Origin: Pseudoneurospora amorphoporcata
Taxonomy: Eukaryota > Ascomycota > Sordariomycetes > Sordariales > Sordariaceae
DNA: 64,000 bases
NCBI GenBank assembly: GCA_033297205.1
Contig: MU859126.1
Span: forward strand, 1 to 64,000
Direction: 5' to 3'
Shown piece by piece: positions 45,173-57,930 of the stretch; position 1 is the first letter of the stretch, and each line of letters starts with the position of its first letter. Below the pieces are notes generated by a model. The model searched no databases and was not told where the DNA came from. It saw only the letters and a program-made list of their open reading frames with translations. The position numbers and the translations under genes are program-made.

Positions 45173-45796
45173 TCACTCCGAAGGCTTGTTATCAACCAGC
45201 GTAATCTCAAAGCTGCTTCCCCCCGTCCTCTTCTGCGTCAACTGCTCCGGCCAGTTATCATTCTCCACCACATCCACCTCCTTGGTCTCCTCATTCCACT
45301 GGAAGAACACCGATCCGATAGCGACATAAACCCCCGACTTCTCGTCCCTCACATAAATCGCCGTCGTAACCGGCGGTCCTCCGGCCGGGAGGATCCCGAC
45401 CAGCCCATACTGGTCGCCAGAGTTGCTGTAAAGGGTCACGGTCCCGACATCCCTGGCGTCCACCTTCAAGCTGTATTGCTTGTCGGCTCCGCCCGTGGCG
45501 TCCTTGAACAGGAAGGAGATGGCGCGCGTGTCGTTGTCGACAACCGTGAAGCGAGAGAGCCCGCCAATGTCCGAAATGTCCGCCTGCGACTCGGCCCATT
45601 CTCGGTAGATGCCCGACTCGTTGTAGTGCTGCCAGGCGATCACCTTGGCCGAGGCGCCGACGGCCACCGAGAGGTACTTGTCGTTGAGAGAGCCGGGGAC
45701 GGACACGTCTTGGCCCACGGCGTAAGTGTCACCGGTGCCTTCGAAGTCCTTCTTCTGGTAGAAGACAACGGTGGTGGGGTTGACTGAGGGTGCCAT
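45173..45796 (-). CDS. app: abundant perithecial protein-like, beta-gamma-crystallin-type fold
   Basis: A single exon of 207 residues with start context CACAATGGCA and no signal peptide, so cytosolic. The N-terminus starts MAPSVNPTTVVFYQKKDFEG and contains the aromatic-xxxx-G spacing of a Greek-key motif (FYQKKDFEGTG). A second similar unit lies at IYVRDEKSGVYVAIGSVFF. The sequence matches my memory of the Neurospora abundant perithecial protein, a fruiting-body protein described as a microbial crystallin analogue. If so it accumulates in sexual tissue. There is one small tail (NKPSE). Neighbouring genes do not suggest a shared pathway. Confidence 0.8.
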   Translation of the reverse strand: MAPSVNPTTVVFYQKKDFEGTGDTYAVGQDVSVPGSLNDKYLSVAVGASAKVIAWQHYNESGIYREWAESQADISDIGGLSRFTVVDNDTRAISFLFKDATGGADKQYSLKVDARDVGTVTLYSNSGDQYGLVGILPAGGPPVTTAIYVRDEKSGVYVAIGSVFFQWNEETKEVDVVENDNWPEQLTQKRTGGSSFEITLVDNKPSE

Positions 45797-48700
45797 TGTG
45801 TTTGGTGGGTGGTTGGTTTGGATATGTGAGAAGGTGTGTATGTTGAGATTGATGTTGAAAGGTCAGGATGTCTTGTGTTATTTGGCTGTTGCGTGTGATG
45901 ATGATGATGCTGCTGAAGAAGAGAATCCAGGCTGGGGAAGGGGTTGAGGGGGATGTACTTATAGGTTTTTTTGTTGTTTTTGTCCCTTGAGAAACCCCCA
46001 GTCGACCTGGAGGACCGAACCTTTCTCCGTGGTGATCGAAACTTGTATGTGCGATGCTGTGTCCTCTTCTTGCCCAGTACCCCTTGGTTGGCCTCCTTGG
46101 TGGTGACCGCTGTCTCACTCTCAACATACATCCCGTCTCTGCAGCGAACCCATTTCAGATTTTCCAACCTCAAAGTTATCGGCTGCCCATCATCCACGCG
46201 TCTCATTCCTCTTCCGGCTTCATGTCCACTCTCCCCGCTCGATGACCTCGCCTCAACACACAACGCCAACCTCCAATGATACCGCTCCGGATCCAGCATC
46301 AACGTTGCTTCCCGGCTCGGTTATCGACACCGGTCTCATCATCGTAGTGCCAAAATTGGCGCGACACATTCATACATAAAGCAGAGGACAGCCGTGCCCG
46401 TATCCCCGTACTCCGGGAACTTGCATGTGGATCGGCATACACGATGACAACTCGGCCTTTTCTCCTTGAGGGGCCAAAATCGGAAAAGGGGGTGGAGTGA
46501 GCAGTGAGGTAAGGTGGTGGTGGTAGGCGGATGAAACTCGTAGTTCGTAGACTGGGCAGAGCCGCTTGTGATCCTTCTGTGTCGGTTAGATAAACAAAAT
46601 GCAATGCAACCATAACACTGACTGCCCTGGCTGCATATGTGGATCGTAATGAGGTGATGAAAAGGAATGAAGATGTCCACCTAGGAAATTGACCGGCTTG
46701 GGTGAGTGGATTGTACATACCTACCTATGTAGGAGGGGTAAAGACATCGCAACTTCTACATACCTTGTGGATACAGTTTGTGCAGTGTATTTGCTTTAAC
46801 CACCTCATATACCTTACCTAGGTATGTAGCACTGGTGGCACATGCAGTCGTGCCTGACCCTTATGGATTGGTTGAACCTTCATGTTACTGTTCGGTCCTC
46901 TCCTCCTACATACCTTCATTCATCTACGTAGAATATTGTCGACCTTCTCCTTCTTGACTTACGCTTTTCCAGCTTGGTAGTTGACAGGAAGACATCCGCA
47001 GCATACCTCATAGGTATGATTGATGACCAGCCATTGCATCCTTAACTCGGCTATATTACCTACGGTAGGTATGGGTTCTTGCTAGCTTAATCACTTGGAG
47101 TAAAGTGTCTACGGGCGACGGGTCCTCCCGTTCGGCCTTCCTCATCCCCTTGCCCGTGTCGATCAGGTAGGCGCGGACAAGGGCAGGATCGTGTTAATTG
47201 TGGGGGAATGGAGAGAGGAACGGGAAGGGGTGGCCAATTATTCTAAAGGACACACGGCGTCTCGCTAAAGGTACGACTACATAGGTTGCTGCTTCCTACT
47301 GGACACCAAAACAAGACATAGGTAGGTACACTACACGTACATAGGCGCACAAACAACGGCAGTGGCGATTGGTGAGGCGCCTAGCTGTGCTGTGGAAGGA
47401 AGGGACAAAAGTCATGTCATGGAATGAGGTGGTCGAGAGGGGTTTCCTGAAGAAGGTGAGCTTCCTTCATGAAGTGACCAAGGGAACTTGGAAGAGGCTG
47501 GAGTTGCCATCACGAGAGATATGGCACTGACTCAACTGGACCTCGTCTTCGAAGTCTGACCAAAACCAAAGAAGTGGAAGACCACAACTTCTTTCTCCAC
47601 AGTATTTCCAACACCGCACCACCTAAGTAAGGTACTGTAGAGCTAGGTAAAACAACAACGGGGGACTCGAAAGCAATCTCACACCCGTAGCCCGGTTCCG
47701 TACCTCGTTACATACATACCTTGTGTATCTGGATCATCTAGCACGAACCCTCAACCCCTACAGCCCCCCCTCCCCCCCACGGAAAAGTAGTCCTTGTGTC
47801 CTTCACCCCACCCTAACTCGGTTGTACAAGTTATCTAATACCGCTCCTCTTCAGTAGAAATGCGCGATGCTGGATGCCGGATGTTGGGAAATGTGCAGGC
47901 ATGCATGTCCTACTCAAGGGGGTAATTGCGGCCGAAGAAGGGAACGGTGTGAACGCCGAGAAGTGGAATGGGGGAGATGGTGATGTACGGCAGTACCTAG
48001 GTAACGAGTAGCACGCTGTGGCCTCGGGTTCCTACGTAAAGCTTTAGTGGTGTGTTGTATTTTGGATGTCGGTTGGGGGACAAGAGAGATATCATGGCAT
48101 GATTCAGGGTACTCACTCGTGTTGCCGGCAATCTTGTGATGGGCCAATCGTCCTAGGAATGGATGAGCGCGGAGACGATGTAGGTATCGGATGCCCGTCG
48201 AGACTCGTCGACAAGTCAAAAGAGCTGCTTCCACCCAAGGACATATAGAACGTAGTAGACGAGAGCCGGCACCCTGAGTATAAGTCGTCCAAGAATTGGG
48301 GTATCTATTGAATTCTGTTCATATCTACAAACCCTCTGGATTTCCGTTCCGTTCCTCTCTACTGTTTCTTTCTTTCATCTTTCTTTGCTTTCTAAAAAAA
48401 AGATCTCTCATCAGTCATCATCCATCAAGTGCAACATTATCATTTGATGGGTCTCACGGGAAGACGATGCAAAATGATTACCCATCGCACTACCTCCCAG
48501 ATTTTGCTCTTGTGGGTAATCGTGGTTTCCCGCAAGGTGCCCGCCGACAAGCCTCTTTTCCTTTTTTTTTTTTTTTTTTCTTTCTTTTTTTTTATGTTTG
48601 CTTCGTCGAGTCTCATACAAGAAGCTGTGGTGCGTGCGAGTAGCATGCCCCGGTTCACTGAGAAAAACAACAATGAAGTCCTTCGGGGCAAGTGCTGCAG

Positions 48701-48851
48701 TAGCTAGCACCACGGCCAGCCGTCCAAGAAATAGCTCTCGGGTAGTGGTGGATATCGGCGAGGGTCTGCTTAGCAAGAACTTTGCTCTTTGCCTCCAGTA
48801 TGGGGACTCTCGTCCTGCTCTAGCCGCTCGCTCTCATGCCATGGATATGCA
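45797..48851. other. 3-kb intergenic region
   Basis: Contains the app promoter, an ATG/CAT trinucleotide run at 45897-45910, and several palindromic TACCTAGGTA/AGGTAGGT motifs (46714-46735, 46813-46826, 47056-47072, 47320-47328, 47993-48003). A T run lies at 48562-48579. No convincing gene on either strand. Confidence 0.5.
45957..45965 (-). promoter_or_regulatory. TATA box of the app gene
   Basis: CCTATAAGT on the minus strand lies about 160 bases before the app ATG at 45796, a plausible distance for a fungal core promoter. Confidence 0.5.
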
Positions 48852-50360
48852 TCAGTTGGCAAAGATTCTGACGTTCAAGTCGACGCTTCCTGTCGCAATA
48901 ACGCAGCGGATCTGAGTATCCGGGGTGACAGCCGCTCCCTTCTTTGGCGTCCCGTTTGGTTCCCCATTGTCACCGTTCACCGACGCATCCTTGATAACCG
49001 ACGGGGCCCATCTGATGCACTGGACAAAGTGGCCATGCGCATCCCCGATCGTCTTGACGCATTTGCCTTCTTGTGTAAGATCCCAGCATCGAAGCGTCTT
49101 GTCGTCGGATACGGACAAGAGGTATTTCCCTCCAGGATGGAACACCAATCCTCGCACCCAGTTGTCGTGGCCAGCCAAGGTTTTGATGCATGTCCCGCGC
49201 GCATCCCATAACCGAATCGACTTGTCTCGAGAGCCGGTGGCCATAAACTCGGCAGAGCTCGTCGCGGGGGGTTTCTTGATGCCGGCCATGGCGGCAAGGT
49301 TCTGATATGCGGCTGGAGGAGCAATGGCGCAACATAGAACGACATGCTCGTGGCCGATCAGGGTGACCCTCGGCTCCGGGTTCGTTACCGTCACATCCCA
49401 TAGCCTGCTTGTGTAATCGTCGCTGGTGGACAGTATATATTTCCCGTCCAAAGACGGGCACACGTCGCGCACCCACTCGGCGTGGCCGCGCAATGTCTTG
49501 ACGCAGTACCCTGTGCTAACGTCCCATATCCTCAGTGTCTTGTCGCGACTCGCGCTAACCAAGAGGTTACCAGACCCAGGGATAAACCGTACGGCGCTAA
49601 CGCTGTGATCGTGGCCGGGAAGAGTCCGAATGTTCTTATACGAGTCTAGGGGGTCCCAAAGCTTGATGGTTAGATCTGAGCTGCACGAAGCTAGCAACGT
49701 GTTTCCGCGGGGGCCGCCATAGTCGACATCAAGGACGGCTTTTGTGTGGCCCTTGATGGTTCTTTCTAGCTCGCCCAGTTCCCAATCCCAGATCTTGATG
49801 GTCTGATCCTCTGATCCGGAAGCTAGAGACGAGAAAACGGGGTGGAAGGCTACACAGGTTATGGGGTCTCTGTGTGATTGAAGCGTGTGTCGGGGAGGTG
49901 CTCGGGGTAGCCAGGCGACGGGGTCTTTATTCTGCCGCGCTGTAGGCGTCGCATTGTCGAGCTCTGACTGTAGGATATGATTTCGCGACTCGAGGTCCAT
50001 AATCTGTGTGACCAGGGGGTAAGCGACTGGCAGGGGGGAGGGAGAGAGGTTGAAGCGATTTGGCGGTCGGGCAAGGGGACTGGATGCGCACCTTTTTCTG
50101 AAGTCGGACCACACTGGTCCATTTCTTTTCTAGCAGGCCCTCGTACTTCTTTGCCGTAGCCGGATCAAAGACATCTTCGCCCAGGTTCAGTTCTTGGCGA
50201 AGGGCGGCGGCGGTGTTGGGTAGGTTGGCGGCGGTTAGGTATGCGATGAGGGCTCGGTGTCTGCAGGAGTGGCGGACAACAAGTTAGCCATTGTCTCGAC
50301 TCGAGTTGAGGGAGCAACCTACAGCTCATCGGCCTGCCGAGAGGTCAGTATTTGGGACAT
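48852..50360 (-). CDS. lis1: LIS1/NudF/Pac1 nuclear distribution protein
   Basis: This dynein regulator is needed for nuclear migration and microtubule plus-end dynein function. Exons are 50323-50360, 50092-50260 and 48852-50003 (introns GTAGGT...CTGCAG and GTGCGC...CACAG), giving 452 residues, the normal family length. Residues 1-45 start MSQILTSRQADELHRALIAY and form the LisH dimerisation motif. A short coiled coil includes IMDLESRNHILQSELDNA. Seven WD40 repeats run from about residue 105 to the end, with repeat ends such as TIKIWDWELG, TIKLWDPLDS, TLRIWDVSTG, TSRLWDVTVT, SIRLWDARGT, TLRCWDLTQE and NVRIFAN. The first exon is only 38 nt. It is head to head with the XMAP215/Stu2 gene. Confidence 0.97.
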
Positions 50361-52836
50361 GGTGGTGCCGGCCAAAGAGGCGGGTCAGCTAAAAGGGGCG
50401 TGTCTTTGGTGGAGGAGAATGGCCCGATATGGTGTTTTGGTTTGTCGCGGGGTCGGTCGGGATCGGTGTCGGTGTCGGTCTCGGTTCGTTCGCCAGGACT
50501 TGTCCGTGTCCGTGTCGTGGCCCACCTGCCGCGTCGCCCAAAGAGTATAGTATGTACAGGTGTTGTGTGTATGGTTGTTGACTTGTTTATTATGGCGGGG
50601 GGGGGGGGGGATTTCTTGATCGCGAAGCCTCTAGTGTGACGGGATTGTTTGGCAGATCAGGACTTTATACTCCATCTCGGTGGAGGCCCGGTTCCTTTCG
50701 GTCAGGTAGCTGCTGGCCGGAGCTACTAGTACCACCTCTTCAAGATAGTATGCAACGTGAGTAAGGTAGTGAGCCTGGTGAGGTAGACGGCGACGGGTGT
50801 TGTGGTGGTCGGGTTGCTGTGTTGTTGTTGTTGTTGTTGTTTTTATTGTATCAGTTGTCCTAGGTGCCCTGGTTGCATGTGCCAGTTGTCCGGCCTCTAC
50901 TTCTTTTCTTCTTTGCTCTCTCTCCTCTCTTTGATCCCGAGCGGATCCAGATCAGATCCCAAATCCAAACCCAAACGGTGAGGAGTTCGCCTAAAAGTGG
51001 ACCCCTTGTCCCTGGACTTCCATTAGTTGTTGTCGCTGTCTCTAGCTGCTCTGCGTCTCTGCGTTGGTGGCCTTTTTGGTTGGTCTCCCGGGCGGTCTTT
51101 AGGCTCTTAGAGAAAATGCTGAAGTCGAGTCTAGTCGAGCCAGAGGGAGATCTCGACTGCAACCTGAATAGTTCGCGACGAGAAAGCAAGCAAATGCGAG
51201 GCAATCAGACGGTTATTGCTATGTTGGTGTTTGCCTCTTTGGTGGTCAATGATGTTGTTCAAGATGCTCCATTTCTCTTGTGTGTCGGGTGTCGGGTGTG
51301 TTGTGGTTGCGATTCCAATGGATGCGGCGCCGGTACCTACATATGCAACGATGAACAGAAAATGGAACCGCAGCGACAAAAAGACTGACTGCTCGCCCAC
51401 TGCAAGCACTCCAGTGTCTTGTGTTTTGGCGGGGCAGAGAGAAACAACGCATCAGCTTCATCAGGGTTGTCACAGGCTTGGCCGTCGTCGTCAGGGTTGG
51501 GGCCGTCAGGGTTGCTAGGGGGCTTCTCAGAGTTGTTAGGGAAGAGCGGGGCCAGGTTTACCGAGAACCCTTTCATCGACAGCTGGTAGATAGACGCTGG
51601 CGGACTGTTTCCAGTAGACGGCAGATCGAAGAGGGGTTGATTGACATCACGTAGCGGTCAGTAGACGAGGCAGCCAGATGATTGGATGGTCCAGCCACAT
51701 ATTTCCCCTTAAGCCACAGGAGGCTTGTGGGAGACGTGCAAGGGTTATTGCTCAAAAGTTGGGACGGCAATTGGACTCCCCTGGGCGTTCACAAGGCGTC
51801 AGGGTTCAACGTGGGGAACAAGGGGAGGGAAGACAAAGGAATGGAACCTCTCGCGCCTCTCTGTCGCTCCCCGTGGTCCCCTCTTGTCCCGCCAACCAGA
51901 GCCTGTCGCGAAACGGGAAGCACGAACAACAAATTAATTACTTACCGTGGGCGTGGACTGACTTTCCGTCACCGTCAACAACACATTCTCCAAGACACGG
52001 TCACACATCGTCGCCGCTGCACCCCGACCTCGACCACGGCTAGTGTATCTCGCTACTTTGCGGATACTTACGCACGCTTCCCCCCGCGGATCAACACACG
52101 CACACCAGGGCAGTCGAGCAGGAACTTCAGTTCCATCCTATCCCTTCTTCCATCTTTTTATCGCCTACATCCACCGTGTCCACACTACGCAGCAATCGAG
52201 AACCGACGACCGGATTGCCCGCTGCAACTACATTATACCTACCTTACCTACCTAGGTACTTGGGACAACTTCTTCCCTTCCTTTGTGCACCCGCGACACT
52301 TCATTGTTACCAGTCGCAGACAACAACACCAACAACAACAACACCAAGTGGGACAAACAAAACAGCTGCTTGACGCACTGGACCATTCATCCAAGTCGCA
52401 GCTTCTGATTGCTCCTCATTTCTTGCTGGCGATAGCTTCCTCTGTAGGTCCTCCCTAGAGGTATCTTTCCATCTCACTTGTGTACATCACCGACGCCAGA
52501 GGCCACCCACCCACCACAGGCACCGTGACGGCATACATCCATCTCACTAGTCCTCCCAATGCCCCTCTTGTTCCCATTATGGTCCGCTCTAGGAAATCCC
52601 TTTCGCTTCAGAGACTAATCAAGCGAGTTTCCTCCCTAGGTCGCCCACCCTCGTTCGACTCCAAGACCACCTCTTCAAACTCTCCCGCCAGCCAAAGCAC
52701 TTCGAGCCTTCCTTCATTCCCCGACCCGTCGAGACGATATCCTCGACTGTCTTCCGAATCCCGCTATCCATCGAACCCTGAGATATCACAGACCGAAAGC
52801 CCCACGGCAACAAAACCAACACCCAAAACCGCAACC
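50361..52836. other. divergent promoter region of lis1 and the Stu2-type gene
   Basis: 2.5 kb between two start codons on opposite strands. It holds a G run at 50595-50610, a TTG repeat at 50821-50838 and CCTACCTTACCTACCTAGGTA at about 52235. A long plus-strand frame at 51682-52458 has non-coding composition. A frame continuous with the Stu2-type start is open from about 52480. Confidence 0.55.
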
Positions 52837-55819
52837 ATGGGTGATGAAGAGGACTTCAGCTCCTTGCCCCTTACCGATCGTTGGGTACACAAGGTGCGTT
52901 TCAGTCCAACACTTGTCCCTCTGGTTGCGCGTACAAGTCCCAGAATCCCTGTTAACGTTGGCTAGGTCTGGAAAGTACGCAAGGCAGCATACGAAGAGGC
53001 CGCTCAGGCATTCGAAAAGACTCCCGACGAATATGATCCCGCATTTCGACCCTTTGTCCAGGATCCCGGCTTGTGGAAGAGCGCTGTTGCGGATTCCAAC
53101 GTCGCTGCGCAACAAGAGGGCATGGCTGCCCTTTGCGCATTCCTAAAGTTTGGCGGTCGTGAAGGCGCTGTTCGATCGAGACAACACACCATCACGTCCA
53201 TTGTCGAAAAGGGCCTCCCGTCCACCAGACCTGCCATCAAGACCAACTCTCTCGAAGCGCTTCTTCTTTATATCGAACTCGACGTTCCTGGCCCCGTTAT
53301 CGAAGAAATCCTCCCCGTCCTCTCCAACAAGGTCCCCAAGGTTGTCGCGGCTGCGCTCGCTGCGCTGACGGCCATTTTCCACAACTATGGCTGCAAGACG
53401 GCAGACCCCAAGCCCGTGCTCAAGTTCTTGCCCAAGGTCTTTGGCCATGCCGACAAGAATGTAAGAGCCGAGGCGACTAACCTTACCGTCGAGTTTTACA
53501 GATGGTTGCGCGAAGCCATGAAACCCATGTTCTGGGGTGAACTTAAGCCGACTCAACAAAGCGATCTAGAGGCACAGTTCGAAAAGGCCAAGGCTGAAGG
53601 GGCTCCCAAGCAAGAGCGTCTTCTTCGATCACAGCAAGCTGCGCAGGCCGCCGCTCCTGTAGGAGGTGGTGATGAAGATGAGGAAATGGCGGACGCACCT
53701 GAGGAAGAGGAGGTGGGGGAAATCGACGCATTCGATTTGGCCGAACCGCAGGATATCATCAGCAAAGTACCAAAGGATTTCTTCGACAATATTGCCTCGT
53801 CAAAGTGGAAGGAGAGAAAGGAAGCATGCGAGGGCCTTTACGCGGCGGTGAACGTTCCGAGGATCAAGGAGGGAGACTTTAACGAGATCACACGTTGCTT
53901 GGCAAAGTGTATGAAGGACGCCAATATTGCCGTCGTCACGCAGGCAGCACAGTGTATTGAGCTACTCGCAAAGGGTCTGCGAAGGGGCTTTGCCAAGTAT
54001 CGCCCCACCGTCATGCAGCCTATCCTCGAGCGTCTCAAGGAAAAGAAGCAGACAGTGGCGGATGCCTTGGGTGCTGCCCTCGATGCCGTTTTCCTGTCAA
54101 CTGATCTAACAGAGAACATGGAGGATATTACAGAGTTCCTCAAGCACAAGAACCCTCAAGTCAAGGAAGGTACCATGAAGTTCCTAGTCAGGTGCCTGCG
54201 GACAACGAAGGACGTTCCCAGCAAACAAGAGATTGCGACCATGGTTGAGTGTGCCAAGAAGCTTCTTGCCGAAGGCAGTGAAGCTCTTCGTTCTGGTGGT
54301 GCCGAGATTTTGGGTACGATTATGAAGATTATTGGCGAAAGAGCAATGAACCCACATCTCGAAGGCTTGGACGACATTCGGAAGAACAAGATCAAGGAGT
54401 TCTATGAGGCAGCTGAGGTCAAGGCCAAGGATAAGCCAAAGCCGCCTCCGCCAGCAGCTCGGGCACCGCCTCCGGGTCCTGCAAAGAAGGGCCCCGTCAA
54501 GAAGGCCCCTCTCGGTGCCAAGAAGCCAGCAGGATCGGGAGCGGCGGCGCCTGCTGCCCAGGCAACACCCGCTCCGGCCCCCGCCGCCGCTCCCCCGCGT
54601 ATGGGCGGTCTGGGCAACAAACTTGGTGTACCAAAATCCGGCGGTGCTCCCGGCGGTGCTCCCGGTGGTGGTCTTGGTGGCGGTATCAAGGCGCCACAGA
54701 AGCGGTCGGCATTTGCCGCACCGCCATCTCCTCGACCCGCGGAGCCGGAGCCGGAACCAGAGCCCATGGATCTGGATGATCCCCCCTCCCCCGAGGAGCA
54801 ACGGCCAGCACCCCCACGCATGGGACTCGGACGTGGCGGTCTTCAGCCAGGGGGTCTTGCTGGGCGTTCACTCGCCAAGCCGGTGCCGATGGATTACACC
54901 CCTACTCCCCCAATGCCACCCCCACCTTCGGGCCTTTCCCACATGGAGCGGGCTGAGCTTGAAGAGCTGCGAGATGCCAATGACCGTCTACTGAAGCAGC
55001 TCGAGGATGCTCGCCATGATCGGTCGAAATTATTGTCGGAGATCCAGGAACTCAAGAACCAGAATGCTTCTCTCATTGAGGACCATACCAGGGACGTGCT
55101 CTCGATCAAGGCCAAGGAGACCCAGCTGGTCCGGGCCCGCAGCGATTTCGAAGCGGCCGAGCAGACAAACGACCGGTTGCGCCGTGAGCTCGACAGGCTC
55201 AAGCGAGCTTTGAGCCACACCGAGGATCAACTGCGCCACGCGAACCGTGCCCGGCCCGGCAGCCCCAGCTCACCCCACATCGGTCTTGGAGTTATGAGCC
55301 CAACCCACGACGGCGGTATCTACAACGACAACGGCTACCAGCAACAGTCATCGAATAGGAATCGTATGAGCTTTGCCAGCAGCATGAGTGAAGAAAAGGA
55401 GAACGGCGACGGCATGATGTCGGGCGGCTTCCACCAGAAGGTGAGCCCGGATCCCAGGTACCACCAGGGAGGAAGCGCGGGAAGCAGCGGTCGCGGCACC
55501 CCTGCCGGCTTCCGCCAGCCCGTCGAGGAGGCTAGGAGCTCCGAGTCGCTGGCTTCCATAGGTTTCAACAGCTACGGAGCTGAGCGGTCCAGCAGTAGGA
55601 CTGGTATGAGGACGGGCTCGAGCAGACTGCAGGCTCCTTCAAGTGGTACGGCGGGTGGCATGGAGAGCTGGAAGAGAGCCGCGGAAGTGACGAGTCAGTT
55701 GAAGGCTCGGATCGAGCAGATGAAGGTATGTCGCTGGTCTTGGCTTTCTCCCTTGGTACGGTTTTTTGATGCTAACTGTTATCGTCACCTAGGCCAAGCA
55801 AGGTCTCAACCGACCATAG
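52837..55819 (+). CDS. stu2: XMAP215/Dis1/Stu2 (Alp14) family microtubule polymerase
   Basis: This TOG-domain protein catalyses tubulin addition at microtubule plus ends and acts at spindle poles and kinetochores. Exons are 52837-52893, 52966-55725 and 55793-55819 (introns GTGCGT...GCTAG and GTATGT...CCTAG), giving 947 residues, typical of the fungal two-TOG form. TOG1 occupies about residues 1-235, with DRWVHKVWKVRKAAYEEA at its first HEAT repeat. An acidic linker (DEDEEMADAPEEEE) precedes TOG2 at about 275-500 (FFDNIASSKWKERKEACEGL). A Lys/Pro/Ala/Gly-rich basic linker binds the lattice in relatives (about 505-675). A coiled coil at about 678-781 mediates dimerisation, and a Ser/Gly-rich tail ends AKQGLNRP. 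The last exon is 27 nt. An in-frame ATG at 52579 could add 86 residues. Confidence 0.96.
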
Positions 55820-57447
55820 TCGTGTGCTTTCGCATATCGTCCACCGAACTTTGTGACGAACGCTGTTGATGAAGTGTACATATGGCGATGTACGAACGTG
55901 TGAGGTGTGGATTGGCAGACCAGCAGTGGCCGGGTATAAAAAGGAGGTGATCAGATGGGCATTTGTATATTTTTGGGGAATGCATACGCATGGCTGGCGT
56001 CGGAAGAAGGAAGAAATTGAAATCACACTTCATACCCCTGTACCTGAATGGTCCTCGTCTGCACTTGTCTTGTCTTTCCTAGACCATTCGCTCCCAGCTC
56101 TAATGGGATTCTCGCTATAGATGACACCATGTTCCAAGGAGAAGAGAGAAAGGAGGCACAAAAGGGAAAACATGAAATATATCAGCCAGGTAGCATGACA
56201 CAAGCAGGAGCTAGGTTGGGGTGAATGTATAATACCCAAGGATGAACAGCACAGTGTATGCTAATACGTGCCAAAGATCAAGTCGAGGAAACATCAGACA
56301 AGTCTATAGGTACTTTGAGTATCATCCACGTTGGCGAGGTTTCACCTGGTTATCCATGAAGTACTTGATGGCCACGAATACCGAGTTGCTTGAGTTTCAC
56401 CACCAACCTCCACTATCTACATAAAACCCTAAAATAATAGCTATTGTATGTCTTTACTTTTGGGATTTTATTTTTGTTTTTTTCGCCCTTTTCTTTACAT
56501 TTCATGTTTGTATTATTTTTTTTATTTTTTTTATTTCTTTTTTTTTCCTTCCGGTAAACAGTTCACAGTTCACAGTTCACAATTCACTTCAACTTTCACT
56601 CTTGCAAATCACCAGCAAGTACCTAAATAAAACCTGATGGATACGTAGGTATATTACGTTGATGCAGCGGGCAGGGGCAGTTAGTTACCTTGGGAGCTTG
56701 GGCACCAGTAACGTTTGCGCTGTCAGCAACACCCATCACTATGTCTGCAAAAAAAAGGAGACTAAAAAACAAAAAAAGCTCTTTTTTTCTCTATTCTTCC
56801 TTAACCTAACTAAACTGCTCTGAAGACATGGGGATCGTGTAGCCAACATCATGATACAAGGTGCAGTTTATCGGTCGGTCGGTCCGGCATGAACTAACAT
56901 TGCCTCGGCCCGTCGGTTCCCGCGGTTCCGGGCGGGTCTTCGGAATCAGTTACCGACGGAGATGCAACCAAGCAACAGTCCCAAGATTTTAAGCGCAGAG
57001 CCGCTCCAAACAGCTTATTTCAACCTTACATAGTACATATATACATATATACCTGCGCCTATGTACATTATGTAGGTACCTGTGCCCACCTGGGCGGCTG
57101 TGCCCTACCTACCTACCTACCTATCTATTTATCTATCTATCTAAAGCCTAGTGTTTACTTGCCTATAATGGCAGGGTCCGGCCGGCACATGGATGGATAT
57201 TGACTCTTACACTAGATACACTAGGTACACTAGGTACACTAGGGGTCACATGCCTTTGGAGGGGGGGGCACACACACAGCATCTCATCTTATCTGGGAAG
57301 AATCTTGGCCATCAGGTACAGGTACCTACCTTACCCACCTACCTACCTATGTAGGTCTCATGACCACACCACCCCCCATCTCCATCTCATCTTGGCTTTT
57401 TTTTTTTTTTGCTGCAGATGGGACTGGACTGCATGCCATGCCATCCC

Positions 57448-57482
57448 GTGACGGGACGGGACGGGACGGGACGGGACGGACA
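57448..57482. repeat. GGGAC pentanucleotide repeat
   Basis: About six tandem units of GGGAC, the last followed by GGACAG. Confidence 0.9.
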
Positions 57483-57892
57483 GTAGCTTTCGGGCGTCCG
57501 GACGTCGGGAGACGGGGCAGCTTCAATGCTTGAGACAGCTACCTACATTACAGTAGCTCGCCGGTTGACGGATGCGATGGGATGCAACGAAATGCAACTG
57601 TCAAGTGGCCGTCGTGTCAACCTTACTATTTTAACGGAGGTTTTAAGCTTAAAAAAGCTTATTTTGACGGGACTGGTTTGAGATGTCTCTGAGGGGGTGG
57701 GGGGAGGGGCACAATCATAGGTTCAGACACTCACTCGGTGTTTGGTCCCCCGTGCCCCTGTCTGCTTTCAAGGAGATCCTATGGTTTTATGAGGTGGCGG
57801 GGGCTCGTTAGTCTTTAAACGACATGGTAGTGTATCTATGTATTTTCATGCACCACCTGTTTGTCATGAAAACTTGCCAGTGGTGATGTGGT

Positions 57893-57930
57893 GGTGGGGG
57901 GGGGGGGGGTTGGTGGTGGTGGTGGTGATA
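57893..57930. repeat. G run followed by GGT repeat
   Basis: An uninterrupted G run of more than ten bases is followed by repeated GGT triplets. It could form a G-quadruplex on the plus strand. Confidence 0.85.

Noticed and set aside
51682..52458. 258-codon plus-strand frame upstream of the Stu2-type gene
   Set aside because: Composition is Thr/Pro/His-rich like translated leader DNA, no family resemblance, and it lies in the divergent promoter.
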